Position numbers and translations under genes: made by a program. Under the pieces are notes generated by a model, which saw nothing but the letters and a program-made list of their open reading frames with translations, did not search any database and was not told the DNA's origin. A stretch of DNA of 34,869 bases from Bacillota bacterium. Its GTDB lineage: Bacteria > Bacillota > Clostridia > Lachnospirales > Lachnospiraceae. Shown in pieces: positions 7,928-16,803 of the stretch. The stretch is taken from NCBI GenBank assembly GCA_023421505.1, contig JAEZTJ010000002.1, forward strand, positions 1 through 34,869. Direction: 5' to 3'. Positions within the stretch are counted from its first letter, which is position 1. Each line of letters opens with the position of its first letter.

Positions 7928-9214
7928 TTATATTTCCTGTGCCTGTTCTGCAACAAAGTCAACTGCTTTCTGAACTGCGATATCGGCTTTAATTTGTTCT
8001 TTTTCTTTTTCACCGACTAATTCCTTTAATTTATCTACTTCCATTTGATATCTGGAAGCCATCTCTGTTAATTCCTTCTCAAGTTCTTCCTCAGATACTT
8101 CAATGTTCTCGGCTTTTGCTACAGCTTCCAGCACCAATCTGCTCTGAATGCGTTTAACAGCCTGCGGCTTTAAGCTTTCCATGAACTTTTTAGCATCCAT
8201 ACCGGTGAACTGAAAATACTGTTCAATTGACAGTCCCTGATATTTAATTCTCTGGGCAAAATCCTCAGCCATCTGATTAACCTGTGCTTCGATCATCGGC
8301 TCAGGAATATCCATTACAGCACCTTCGATGATTTTGTCTACTATTTCATTTTCTTTTTCTGTTTTTAATTCTTTTTCTTTGCCCTCTTTAATTGTAGCCT
8401 TGATATTCTCTTTATATTCATCCAAGGTATTAAATTCAGAAACATCCTGTGCGAAATCATCATCTAATTCAGGAAGCTCCTTTACTTTGATTTCTTTAAT
8501 TTTAACCTTGAATAATGCTGGCTTGCCGGCTAATTCCTTAGCCTGATATTCCTCAGGGAAGGTAACGTTAACCTCTACTTCTTCTCCGACAGTCTTGCCT
8601 ACTAACTGCTCTTCAAAGGTATCAATAAAGGAATGAGATCCAATTGTAAGTGAGTAATCCTCACCCTTACCTCCTTCAAATGGAGTACCATCTACAAAGC
8701 CTTCAAAATCAATAGTCGTAATATCATTCATCTGAACCGGTCTGTCATCAACAGTGATAGTTCTTGAATTCTGCTCACGTTCCTTATCAATCTGAGCCAT
8801 TATTTCTTCTTCTGTTACTGTAATCGCTTTCTTTTCTACCTCAATACCTTTATATTTACCTAAGGTAACTTCCGGCTTTACTGCAACTTCGGCAGTAAAG
8901 ATGAAGCTCTTGCCCTTTTCTACCTGAACTACATCAATATCAGGTCTGGATACAATATCAAGTCCACTCTCAAGTGCTGCCTTCTCATACGCCTCAGGGA
9001 TTATTTCGTTAGCCGCATCCTCATAAAAAATACTAGGTCCGTACATTTTCTCAATAATCATACGGGGAGCCTTACCCTTACGGAAGCCCTGTATATTCAT
9101 TTTACCCTTATTTTTAAGATATGCCTTTTGAAGTGCATTCTCAAATTCTTCAGCGGAAGCCTCTATTGTAAGCTTTGCCATATTCTTTTCTAATTTTTCG
9201 ACCTGTAAACTCAT
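7928..9214 (-). CDS. tig: Trigger factor (ribosome-bound chaperone, peptidyl-prolyl isomerase)
   Basis: Trigger factor binds the ribosome at L23 and shelters nascent chains. The ribosome-binding signature GFRKGKAPR is at 43-51, the FKBP-like isomerase domain is at about 160-245 (DFEGFVDGTPFEGG) and the helical C-terminal arms at about 250-428. 428 residues is typical. The ATG follows AGGAGG at eight bases. That site is the last of six similar sites repeated every 31-32 nt in the leader, so translation may be controlled by the array. First gene of the tig-clpP-clpX cluster. Confidence 0.96.
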   Translation of the reverse strand: MSLQVEKLEKNMAKLTIEASAEEFENALQKAYLKNKGKMNIQGFRKGKAPRMIIEKMYGPSIFYEDAANEIIPEAYEKAALESGLDIVSRPDIDVVQVEKGKSFIFTAEVAVKPEVTLGKYKGIEVEKKAITVTEEEIMAQIDKEREQNSRTITVDDRPVQMNDITTIDFEGFVDGTPFEGGKGEDYSLTIGSHSFIDTFEEQLVGKTVGEEVEVNVTFPEEYQAKELAGKPALFKVKIKEIKVKELPELDDDFAQDVSEFNTLDEYKENIKATIKEGKEKELKTEKENEIVDKIIEGAVMDIPEPMIEAQVNQMAEDFAQRIKYQGLSIEQYFQFTGMDAKKFMESLKPQAVKRIQSRLVLEAVAKAENIEVSEEELEKELTEMASRYQMEVDKLKELVGEKEKEQIKADIAVQKAVDFVAEQAQEI

Positions 9215-9222
9215 TTTTATTT

Positions 9223-9387
9223 CCTCCTGTATTATCTTTCTAGGAGGAATTTCACCTCCTGCTTTTGTCTTAAGGAGGCGTATCTCCTCCTGTCTTGTCT
9301 TTTAAAGAGGATCTCTCCTCCTTGTTTATCTTGCTAGGAAGAATTCCACCTCCCGTTTTGTCTTTTAAGGAGGAATGCTAACTCCCT
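9223..9387 (-). repeat. Tandem array of AGGAGG/CCTCCT hairpins in the tig leader
   Basis: On the minus (tig) strand AGGAGG-like motifs occur six times; their plus-strand complements start at 9223, 9255, 9286, 9317, 9349 and 9381, with spacing 32, 31, 31, 32 and 32. The copy at 9223-9228 is the real tig ribosome binding site. Each of the other five is followed after about 7 nt by a CCTCCT-like arm (plus-strand AGGAGG-like at 9242, 9273, 9305, 9336 and 9368), giving five short hairpins joined by A-rich linkers. The two nearest tig are perfect 6-bp stems; the third keeps pairing with a G-U change; the farthest two have mismatches. No start codon lies at useful distance after the upstream sites. 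Confidence 0.85.
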
Positions 9388-9396
9388 GTATGCTTG

Positions 9397-9423
9397 ATAA
9401 GAAAGATGGTAGATCTTTCTTAT
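9397..9423 (-). repeat. 11-bp hairpin upstream of the tig leader array
   Basis: ATAAGAAAGAT and its exact complement are separated by five bases. It lies ten bases beyond the array. There is no T-run on the tig strand, so it is not a classical terminator. No clear tig promoter was found in 9424-9626; several TATAAT-like strings lack a good -35. Confidence 0.6.
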
Positions 9424-9626
9424 TATGTACTTTACTTTTTGCCAATTTTGTGCATTTCTATACGTCCCAATTGCAAAAGTACATATTATCTGTTTTATAG
9501 ACAATTTGACATTAGTATATTATAACATAATGCATCTGTAAATACCATATTTTATTTTCCTATGGAAGCACTGTGTAATCAAAGGAAAAACGCTGTTACT
9601 AAGTTTACCAAAAGATATTTCTCAAT

Positions 9627-10970
9627 TTATATAACATGACCCTGCTCTTTTAATACACAAATTACTCTATTTACATAATCTTTACATATCTCTATTGTTT
9701 TAGCCTCAATCATCACTCTGATTAATGGCTCAGTTCCGCTTTCCCGAACCAGAATTCTGCCATCCTCTCCAAGCTCTTTCTCTATCAGTGCTACAATATC
9801 CTTTACTGCCTGGTCTTCCTTTACGGCTTTCTTATCATGAACCCTCACATTCTCTAGCAGCTGAGGAAAAATTGTAATATCTTTATGAAGCTCAGATAAC
9901 GGTGCCTTACTTTCCAGCATAACCTCCATAAGCTTTAAGGAGGTCAGGATTCCATCCCCTGTAGTTGCATGCTTACTAAATATGATATGTCCTGATTGCT
10001 CTCCTCCGATGGAATGTCCGTTTGCTCTCATATTTTCAAAAACATACTTATCACCTACGGCAGTTTTTTCATAAAGTATTCCCTTTTTTTGAAATGCCTG
10101 GTAAAGACCCAGGTTAGACATTACCGTGGTAACAACCGTATTATTTGCAAGTTCGCCGCGGTTTTTCATATAAACACCACATAAATACATTATTAAATCG
10201 CCATCTATAATATTACCCTTATCATCCACTGCAAGACACCTGTCTGCATCTCCGTCATAGGCAAAGCCCACATCCAGATTATGCTCAAGCACAAACCGCT
10301 TTAATTCATTAATATGTGTGGAGCCGCAGTTTAAATTAATATTGGTTCCATCCGGTTCACAGTTCATAACAAAAGTCTTTGCTCCCAGAGCATCAAATAC
10401 TCCTTTCGCTACTGTAGTTGCAGAACCATTGGCAAGATCCAGTCCCACCTTTTTGTCCTGAAAGGATCTGGTTGCCAAAGAAATTAGATAACCGATATAA
10501 CGGTTTCTACCGATTGCGTAGTCTGTCGTCCTCCCGATATTCTCTCTAACCGCAAAGGGGAGTTTATCTTCCTTACTGTCTATGTACTCTTCTACCAATT
10601 CCTCAATTTCCGCTTCCAGCTTATAGCCATTACCGTTAATAATCTTTATGCCATTATCATAATATGGATTATGGCTTGCTGAAATCATAATTCCACAATC
10701 AAAGCCTTCCGTTCTGACAACATAAGAGACACTGGGTGTTGTTGTTACATGCAGTAAAAATACGTCTGCCCCACTTGCCGTCAGACCTGCTACAAGCGAA
10801 TATTCAAACATATAGCTGGATCTTCTGGTATCCTTACCAATTATAATATTTGCTTTATGATTTTTACCATAATAATATCCCAAAAATCTGCCAACCTTAT
10901 ATGCATGCTCTACTGTCAGGTTTACATTAGCTTCACCTCGAAAGCCGTCTGTGCCAAAGTATCTTCCCAT
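9627..10970 (-). CDS. glmM: Phosphoglucosamine mutase GlmM
   Basis: Converts glucosamine-6-phosphate to glucosamine-1-phosphate for UDP-GlcNAc and cell wall synthesis. With the start chosen here (MGRYFGTDGFRGEAN) the protein has 447 residues, the usual length. The phospho-serine is Ser99 in ISASHNP, the metal loop is DGDADR, the sugar loop GGEQSGH and the phosphate-binding loop RESGTEPLIRVM. An upstream in-frame ATG at 11012 would add 14 residues not found in the family; the ATG at 10970 has GGAAAGGA just before it. It appears to be a single-gene unit. Confidence 0.95.
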   Translation of the reverse strand: MGRYFGTDGFRGEANVNLTVEHAYKVGRFLGYYYGKNHKANIIIGKDTRRSSYMFEYSLVAGLTASGADVFLLHVTTTPSVSYVVRTEGFDCGIMISASHNPYYDNGIKIINGNGYKLEAEIEELVEEYIDSKEDKLPFAVRENIGRTTDYAIGRNRYIGYLISLATRSFQDKKVGLDLANGSATTVAKGVFDALGAKTFVMNCEPDGTNINLNCGSTHINELKRFVLEHNLDVGFAYDGDADRCLAVDDKGNIIDGDLIMYLCGVYMKNRGELANNTVVTTVMSNLGLYQAFQKKGILYEKTAVGDKYVFENMRANGHSIGGEQSGHIIFSKHATTGDGILTSLKLMEVMLESKAPLSELHKDITIFPQLLENVRVHDKKAVKEDQAVKDIVALIEKELGEDGRILVRESGTEPLIRVMIEAKTIEICKDYVNRVICVLKEQGHVI

Positions 10971-11112
10971 TTTTTCTATATCCTTTCCATAATATATATA
11001 AGTATATGCCAACTTTGATACCGCTCATGTATCATTTATTTTAGCATGTTTCTCTCAAAGGTTTATTTTATCATAGGAGAAAACAATTTGGAAATGAAAT
11101 TTTTGAATACAG

Positions 11113-11163
11113 AAAAACATCACCGATACTAACAGGCAATGCCAGTAAATATCAGTGATGTTT
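11113..11163 (-). terminator. Rho-independent terminator of the SASP gene
   Basis: AAACATCAC...GATA pairs with TATC...GTGATGTTTTT on the minus strand, with an inner GGCATTGCC loop, 49 bp after the SASP stop, ending in a T-run. Confidence 0.75.
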
Positions 11164-11211
11164 CATTCTCTGTATTACTAATCTATTAGTAATACAATAT
11201 ATTGAATAATA

Positions 11212-11433
11212 TTACTGTTGGCCGCCAGACATCTGCTGTTCCTGCTGTCTGATCATACGTTTAACCATTTCTCCACCAACGGAACCGTTTTGCTTACTTG
11301 TTAAGTCACCGTTATAACCTTGCTTTAACGGAACACCTATTTCGTTAGCGATTTCCATTTTGAAACGGTTAAGTGCCTCTTTTGCCTGAGGTACTTCTGC
11401 TCTGTTTGATCCACTGTTATTATTACTTGCCAT
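11212..11433 (-). CDS. Small acid-soluble spore protein, alpha/beta type
   Basis: These proteins coat and protect DNA in the dormant spore and are digested by the GPR protease at germination. The 73-residue protein has the conserved GPR site KMEIANEIGV (Glu27-Ile28) and the second motif NGDLTSKQNGSVGGEMVKRMI. The C terminus is Gln-rich. The start at 11433 follows GGAGGTG; a longer frame from 11472 adds residues not found in the family. It shows that the organism forms endospores. Expression would be in the forespore under sigma-G by family knowledge; only a weak matching promoter was seen. Confidence 0.93.
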   Translation of the reverse strand: MASNNNSGSNRAEVPQAKEALNRFKMEIANEIGVPLKQGYNGDLTSKQNGSVGGEMVKRMIRQQEQQMSGGQQ

Positions 11434-11929
11434 ACTCAATTCACCTCCGTTTGTTATTATCAAAGCAACCAAGTTACAAAATCAACTTTTTGTAGGTTCA
11501 GCGGCTCTTTAAGTATTATCACCGCGAGTGATCTTGTTTTGTATTGCCTGTACTCTTATTGTTAACAGGTGAGGGAAATATTATTATGGTAATTTCTGTT
11601 TTATTCACCAATTAATTGTCAATTCAATAAATATAAAGACTTAACAGTTTATATTTATTTTTTCTTATATCCGAACTTGTAAATAATATTGTTATTATAG
11701 TAATACATAAGACTTTGCCAGTGCTATTATTTATCATATAACAAAAATTTATACACTTATTTATAAGGTCCATACTAATTTGTCAAAAATCCATGTGCTT
11801 GTTTCTTATTTGCTATTCTTCATAAATCTCCTATACGGGCTTTCGTACGCATGTCTTTTACCTGACTAATCATACTAGCTCTTAAGCTTACATATACATA
11901 TAAAAAGCTATTATTATAGGAACTTAACA
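11434..11929. other. AT-rich gap between the SASP gene and the symporter
   Basis: No credible gene. On the minus strand TTGATT-18-GATAAT (-10 at 11455-11461) is a weak promoter candidate just before the SASP ribosome site, and TGAATA...CATAATA near 11575-11610 resembles sigma-G boxes but with only 13 nt between them. No riboswitch was recognised before the symporter. Confidence 0.4.
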
Positions 11930-13246
11930 TTGATTGATTTTATAAAGAATATCAATAATTTCATTTGGGGTATCCCGCTACCATTATTTCTGCTTGGTAC
12001 ACATATGTATTTTACCGTACATTTAAAAGGAGTACAGCGTCATATTGGCAAAGCAGTAAAATTATCCATTACACCCGACAAAGGCGCCGAAGGAGATTTA
12101 AGCAGCTTCGCTTCTCTTACTGCAACACTTGCAGCGACATTAGGAACCGGTAATATCGTTGGCGTCTCTACGGCTGTTTTTATGGGCGGGCCGGGAGCTA
12201 TTTTTTGGTGCTGGCTTACAGGCCTTCTTGGAATGGCAACTGCTTATGCGGAATGCTATCTTGGAGTATTATACCGAAAAAAGACATCGGACGGAACCTA
12301 TCTTGGCGGGCCCATGTATGCCCTAGAATATGGTTTAAATATGAAATGGCTTGCCGTTTTATTCTGTCTTTTTACTTTGATTGCCTCTTACGGTGTCGGC
12401 TGTTCTACACAAGCCAGAGCGGTTACCGAAACAGCAAGAACCCTATGGAATCTGCCTGAATTTGCAGTAGGCATGGTTATCGCTCTTGTTGTAGGTATGG
12501 TGATTGTCGGAGGAATAAAGTCCATCGGTAATATCTGCAGTAAGCTGGTACCTGCCATGGGATTATTTTATATTCTAGCTTGTTTTATTCTTCTAATAAT
12601 GAATCTCTCCTATGTATTTCCGGCAATCGGATTAATTGTAAAATCAGCTTTTGTACCTCATAGGCTTCCGGCAGCAGTTGCTGGCGGCTTTATCGGCAGT
12701 ACGCTTCGGTCAGCGTCCAGATACGGCATAGCGAGAGGCCTTTTTACTAATGAAGCAGGTCTGGGTTCAGCCGCCATAACCGCTGCTGGTGCAAAAACCT
12801 CCCATCCCTCCAAACAGGCTCTGATATCAATGAGTGCAACCTTTTGGGATACTGTAGTAATGTGTGCTATTACGGGACTCGTAATTGTTACCAACTTACT
12901 TAAAAATCCCAGTTCAGCAAAAGGCTACTCCTTTGCTGAATTAACCACTGCAGCATTTGATGCTCTTCCCTTCGGAAATCTGCTTCTGGGACTATCTCTG
13001 ATCGCCTTTGCTGTAGCAACACTAATTGGCTGGTCATATTTCGGAGAAAAGGCGGTAGAATACCTATTCGGAAAATCTGGAATAAGTACTTACCGCCTTT
13101 GCTATATTGTTATGATTTTTACTGGTTCTATAATGTCATTAAAGCTGGTCTGGGAAATGACTGATTTAGTAAATGCATTTATGGCCCTTCCGAATCTAAT
13201 TTGTTTATTTTTGTTAAGAAAGCAAATCAAAAAACCATTTACTTAA
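11930..13246 (+). CDS. Sodium:alanine/glycine symporter, AGCS (AlsT) family
   Basis: An inner-membrane carrier that takes up alanine or glycine with sodium. 438 residues with many hydrophobic segments, the family signature region TATLAATLGTGNIVGVSTAV (substrate and sodium site), GGPGAIFWCWLTGLLGMATAYAE, the GGP loop and NEAGLGSAAITAA. The start is TTG (read as MIDFIKN) with a modest AGGA site; the next ATG would lose 25 family residues. It is convergent with the DJ-1 gene. Substrate within the family cannot be assigned. Confidence 0.9.
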   Translation: MIDFIKNINNFIWGIPLPLFLLGTHMYFTVHLKGVQRHIGKAVKLSITPDKGAEGDLSSFASLTATLAATLGTGNIVGVSTAVFMGGPGAIFWCWLTGLLGMATAYAECYLGVLYRKKTSDGTYLGGPMYALEYGLNMKWLAVLFCLFTLIASYGVGCSTQARAVTETARTLWNLPEFAVGMVIALVVGMVIVGGIKSIGNICSKLVPAMGLFYILACFILLIMNLSYVFPAIGLIVKSAFVPHRLPAAVAGGFIGSTLRSASRYGIARGLFTNEAGLGSAAITAAGAKTSHPSKQALISMSATFWDTVVMCAITGLVIVTNLLKNPSSAKGYSFAELTTAAFDALPFGNLLLGLSLIAFAVATLIGWSYFGEKAVEYLFGKSGISTYRLCYIVMIFTGSIMSLKLVWEMTDLVNAFMALPNLICLFLLRKQIKKPFT

Positions 13247-13290
13247 TCCAAAGAATATAATAATAATTATGCGGCAAGTTAATCCATCAG

Positions 13291-13851
13291 TTAGGACTTA
13301 AAATGCTCATATTGTATTGCGCTAGCAATTTTGGCTGCTTCAGCTTCCCCTGCAATATTCTTTATCAAAGCAAGAGAAAAATCAATCGAAGTACCCATAC
13401 CTCTTGAAGTGATGATATTACCATCTTCTACAACAGCGGTATTCATAACCTGTGCATCAATAAGCGAGCTTTCATGGCCCGGATAGCAGGTTGCCTTCTT
13501 CCCCTTAAGTAAGCCCTTGCTGCCAAGCACACTAGGGGCAGCACATATAGCAGAGAGCTTTTTTCCTTTTGAATGAAACTCCTTTAACAAACGATCAAGG
13601 CCTTCATGCTCCTTTAGATGAATAGTGCCCGGCATCCCTCCCGGCAGAACAAGCATATCCGCATCTTCAAAATCAACCTCTTCAAAGATTACATCTGCTT
13701 TGGTAGTGATTTGATGGGAACCCGTAACTTCTATACTGCCATTTACAGATACCATTACTATTTCTATTCCGGCTCTTCTAAGTAAATCAACAACTGTTAG
13801 ACCCTCTATTTCTTCAAATCCGTCTGCAAGAAATAAATATACTTTTGCCAC
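13291..13851 (-). CDS. DJ-1/PfpI family protein
   Basis: A 186-residue class I glutamine-amidotransferase-like fold. Reactive Cys103 sits in the nucleophile elbow AICAAPSVLG, and the acidic partner lies in the GFEEIE segment (13-16), matching DJ-1/YajL/ThiJ-like proteins. These act as deglycases, chaperones or redox proteins; which applies here is unknown. The start is GTG (MAKVYLF) behind AAGAAGGAAA. It is convergent with the symporter gene 44 bp away. Confidence 0.88.
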   Translation of the reverse strand: MAKVYLFLADGFEEIEGLTVVDLLRRAGIEIVMVSVNGSIEVTGSHQITTKADVIFEEVDFEDADMLVLPGGMPGTIHLKEHEGLDRLLKEFHSKGKKLSAICAAPSVLGSKGLLKGKKATCYPGHESSLIDAQVMNTAVVEDGNIITSRGMGTSIDFSLALIKNIAGEAEAAKIASAIQYEHFKS

Positions 13852-13952
13852 TTTCCTTCTTCCTTTCGTTCTTTTTAACCTTATTATAACGGTGTTTTAT
13901 CATAACATCAATATAGTATAGCCAAGCATTCCAATTAATACGGCAGGTTAGC

Positions 13953-15701
13953 TTACTTTTGATACTCTATCATTAGATTCGCCACTCCTACATTCTTCAA
14001 AGTAATTACGGGTTTACACATTTGCTTCCTTCTATTATGCTTATGAGAAGTTTTCACAATTGGACAGATTTCCAGCAAATAAAAATCATCAAATTTTACT
14101 TCAAAATGGAAACAACCACAGCTGTCAATTTTTATGCAATAAAGTAATGATTTTTTATCACCACAGCTTTTATAAAGTCTGATTTCCCATTCGTGGCTGC
14201 AGCAGCAGTGGCACCCCCATATACAACCATAAATAACACCTGGTTTAATTTGGCACTCCTCGCATTTCTCCTCTTCAGGGCATGGAAGCGGTATCGGAAT
14301 AGGTATTGGCTGAATTAATACCGGACACTCCTTAGGAGGTATAACTTCCGGGCATGTGGGGCAAGGTGGACAAGGTTTTGTTTCCGGACAGCTCGGGCAA
14401 GGTTTCTCCTCCGGACATTTTGGACATGGCGGTGCTTCAGGACAATTCGGGCAGGGTGGTGTTTCAGGACAATCCGGACATGGCGGTGCTTCTTTACAGG
14501 GTTCAGCCTCCGGACAGGATTGCGCCGGTGGACATGCCGGACAAGGAGTAGGTAAAACAATCTGCGGCACTTCTACCTCTGGCATCTCCGGAAGAATCTC
14601 AGGCATTTGTGGCGCTTCTTCAGGCATTTGTGGTGCTTCCTCCGGTATCTGAATCGGTACAGAAGGTGATGGTGCTTGCTGCTGTGTCTCACATACCACT
14701 CCACCGGTAAAAGGATAGAGATGAAATTCAAAACCGCTACCCGGATTTACCGCAAGGCTTGCCAATGCCGCATTACCGTTCACATTACCACCTGTCGGAT
14801 GAGCATGAAACATCGCCTGTGGCGCAAGGATACTTCCCCATATCGCTGCTGGAACCTCCATAAAGATTTCATCTGCATCTTCAAACACATACAAGGTATT
14901 ATTTACATTATTTTTATCTCCCCAAAGTCCATACTGAATATGAGCTCGATTTCCGGTTCTAAGTATCACAACAGCAAGGCTGCCTCGTGGTATTTCGAAA
15001 TGGATTTCCTTATTCAGTACCCCATTTGGCCTAACATCAATTAAGAATACATTCTGCTCCGGATCATTTCCTTTTAAAATCCATTCATGAAAATGTTCTG
15101 TTACAGTGCCATTAGGCTGAAGCCGAGTGATACATTCATAATAATTATTAATACTATCTTCTGCTTCACTGAAAAAAGCATTGACATCGGCATTGACCCT
15201 GGAAGCTGGAATGTATCTTGGAACGTCATAACTGGAAACAGCATAATGCGTTCCTCTGTCACTCAAGCTCCAATATTTGCTTCCCCCGGAAGAACTATAT
15301 AAACTCATTATTTCCTCTGCCTGATCCTCTGAACCGTCTTTTCCAATCATATAAGTACTTCCCCTGGCAGCCTTGAAGTTTCCGCCTGCCATTACATGGC
15401 CGATCACCACAAGCGGCCCCTGCATCGCTACACTTCCTCCAACCAAAAACCTAACTAAGTCAGGGTCATATCCCGTTCCGGTAAGATTCCCGTCATTTCC
15501 GTAAGCCAAGCTAAGACCTCTGGAGCTGACAAAATCCCCTCCAACAGCCATAGCTCCTTTCGTATCTACAATATTATTAGCATCTCCAAATATAATTGCG
15601 TTAAAGTAGGAAGCGATGCCAAAGGGCTGACCCTCAACGTCAAACCAGTTTATATCGTAATAAGGCAGTCCGGCATTATCATTGCTGTTATAATAATACA
15701 T
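13953..15701 (-). CDS. Choice-of-anchor A domain protein with CPxCPE repeat
   Basis: A 582-residue protein. Residues about 20-350 resemble the choice-of-anchor A adhesin-like domain (FNAIIFGDANN..., AVGGDF, VIGHVMAGGNF, WGSILAPQA and NVNGNAALASL). A Pro/Glu-rich stretch follows, then at about 385-457 a nine-residue repeat CPxCPExxP in about seven copies. A Cys-rich C-terminal domain (about 480-582, WGCHCCC, DSCGCFHFEVKF) looks like a small beta sandwich. There is no signal peptide, transmembrane segment or LPXTG, although relatives are usually exported. A cytosolic Cys-rich protein in a spore former could be a spore coat or exosporium component; that is inference. The start has AAGGAGGG. It is divergent from sigI. 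Confidence 0.8.
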   Translation of the reverse strand: MYYYNSNDNAGLPYYDINWFDVEGQPFGIASYFNAIIFGDANNIVDTKGAMAVGGDFVSSRGLSLAYGNDGNLTGTGYDPDLVRFLVGGSVAMQGPLVVIGHVMAGGNFKAARGSTYMIGKDGSEDQAEEIMSLYSSSGGSKYWSLSDRGTHYAVSSYDVPRYIPASRVNADVNAFFSEAEDSINNYYECITRLQPNGTVTEHFHEWILKGNDPEQNVFLIDVRPNGVLNKEIHFEIPRGSLAVVILRTGNRAHIQYGLWGDKNNVNNTLYVFEDADEIFMEVPAAIWGSILAPQAMFHAHPTGGNVNGNAALASLAVNPGSGFEFHLYPFTGGVVCETQQQAPSPSVPIQIPEEAPQMPEEAPQMPEILPEMPEVEVPQIVLPTPCPACPPAQSCPEAEPCKEAPPCPDCPETPPCPNCPEAPPCPKCPEEKPCPSCPETKPCPPCPTCPEVIPPKECPVLIQPIPIPIPLPCPEEEKCEECQIKPGVIYGCIWGCHCCCSHEWEIRLYKSCGDKKSLLYCIKIDSCGCFHFEVKFDDFYLLEICPIVKTSHKHNRRKQMCKPVITLKNVGVANLMIEYQK

Positions 15702-16016
15702 GGTTCCCTCCTTGAAAACACAATAGATTCCTATTTTTGAATAGTCTTAATTTAGTTTATTCAACATGAAAATAATCGTGCAGGCTTTTTACCGAAATCC
15801 TTTCATAAGCCGGATAAAACAATAACTTTTGCATATGGGCTAATTTACATATTTACATTTAATTACCTAGCCTGTTAGAATGATGCTATCTGACATTAAA
15901 AAATACAACGAATGAAAATTATATAGATTATTGTGAAACTCATTAAAAATACAATTTACAAAACTGTATAATTACGCAGTAACCTATGATAAGTATTAGT
16001 TTAGGAGGTGTATTGA
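15702..16016. other. Divergent intergenic region between the anchor-A gene and sigI
   Basis: AT-rich, about 315 bp. Both flanking genes start with strong ribosome sites (AAGGAGGG and AGGAGGTG). I found no convincing sigma-A, sigma-K or SigI-type promoter; ACAACGAATG near 15903 holds a CGAA like SigI -10 boxes but no C-rich -35 is visible. Confidence 0.4.
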
Positions 16017-16736
16017 TTGAGAGAGCTTGATACATTGATTATTAATGCTCAGCATAATCGAATGCTCCAAGAAAAGTTGATCAGGCAACACGAGAATTAC
16101 ATCCTAAAATGCGCCTCTAAAGTGTGTCACCGTTACATTACCAAAAGTGACGATGAATGGTCCATAGCATTATTTGCTTTTTCCCAGGCTATAGAAAGCT
16201 ATAACTTAGAGAAAGGAAGCTTCTTCAAATTTGCCGAACTGGTAATAAAGCGAAGATTGATTGACTATTCGAAAAGTCAGGGTAAATATTCATCAGAGGT
16301 ATCAATTGATCCTTTTTTGTTTGATACACCTCCTGAGGAAGAGGAAGAAAATTTACAAATACGTAATGCTGTAGCTGAACAGGTAGCAAGGCAGAGTACT
16401 AATGATCTAAAGCTTGAAATAGAAACAGCAAGTAAACTATTTTCTATTTATGGTTTCACTTTTTTTGAGCTTTCAAAATGCTCTCCCCGCTCGGTAAAAA
16501 CAAAAAAGGCTTGTGCCAAGGCAGTAGGCTATATACTTCAGAATCCTTTATTGATTAGTGAGATACGTAGTACCAAGCAACTTCCGATTAAAATAATTGA
16601 AAATAATACTGCCGTACCCCGAAAATTAATCGATCGCCATCGTAAATATATAATAGCCGCTATTGAAATATTAAATGGTGATTTTCCAAACCTTGGTGAA
16701 TATCTACGATACATGAAAGAGGAAGGCTTAACTTAG
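16017..16736 (+). CDS. sigI: RNA polymerase sigma factor SigI
   Basis: An alternative sigma factor held inactive by membrane-bound RsgI; in other clostridia such pairs respond to polysaccharides or heat. The 239-residue protein has the sigma-70 region 2-like part (about 20-85: HENYILKCASKVCHRYI, DDEWSIALFAFSQAIESY, GSFFKFAELVIKRRLIDY) and the SigI-specific C-terminal part (FFELSKCSPRS, LLISEIRSTKQLPIK, PRKLIDRHRKYIIAAIEIL). The start is TTG, six bases after AGGAGGTG. rsgI follows 67 bp later with a small GCCAC/GTGGC hairpin (16752-16764) between them. Confidence 0.93.
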   Translation: MRELDTLIINAQHNRMLQEKLIRQHENYILKCASKVCHRYITKSDDEWSIALFAFSQAIESYNLEKGSFFKFAELVIKRRLIDYSKSQGKYSSEVSIDPFLFDTPPEEEEENLQIRNAVAEQVARQSTNDLKLEIETASKLFSIYGFTFFELSKCSPRSVKTKKACAKAVGYILQNPLLISEIRSTKQLPIKIIENNTAVPRKLIDRHRKYIIAAIEILNGDFPNLGEYLRYMKEEGLT

Positions 16737-16803
16737 CAGGTACTATAAAAAGCCACCTTGTGGCCAAAGCGAGCCATTAAACAGCGTAGAAATGAGGAAA
16801 ATT

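Noticed and set aside
9223..9387. Regular 31-32 nt repeat resembling a CRISPR array
   Set aside because: The recurring blocks are 6-7 nt SD-like arms with short A-rich linkers, not long identical repeats with unique spacers, and no cas genes are present.
11575..11610. Sigma-G promoter for the SASP gene (TGAATA...CATAATA)
   Set aside because: Only 13 nt separate the boxes, where 17-18 are expected, and the leader would be about 150 nt.
11434..11929. Glycine riboswitch or T-box before the amino acid symporter
   Set aside because: No GGAGAG-type aptamer pairs and no T-box sequence TGGNACCGCG were seen.
14354..14652. Two plus-strand reading frames with Gly/Ser repeats
   Set aside because: They are the antisense shadow of the CPxCPE repeat of the minus-strand anchor-A gene; no ribosome site and composition dictated by the repeat.
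15890..15915. SigI-type autoregulatory promoter before sigI
   Set aside because: A CGAA is present but there is no C-rich -35 at suitable spacing.
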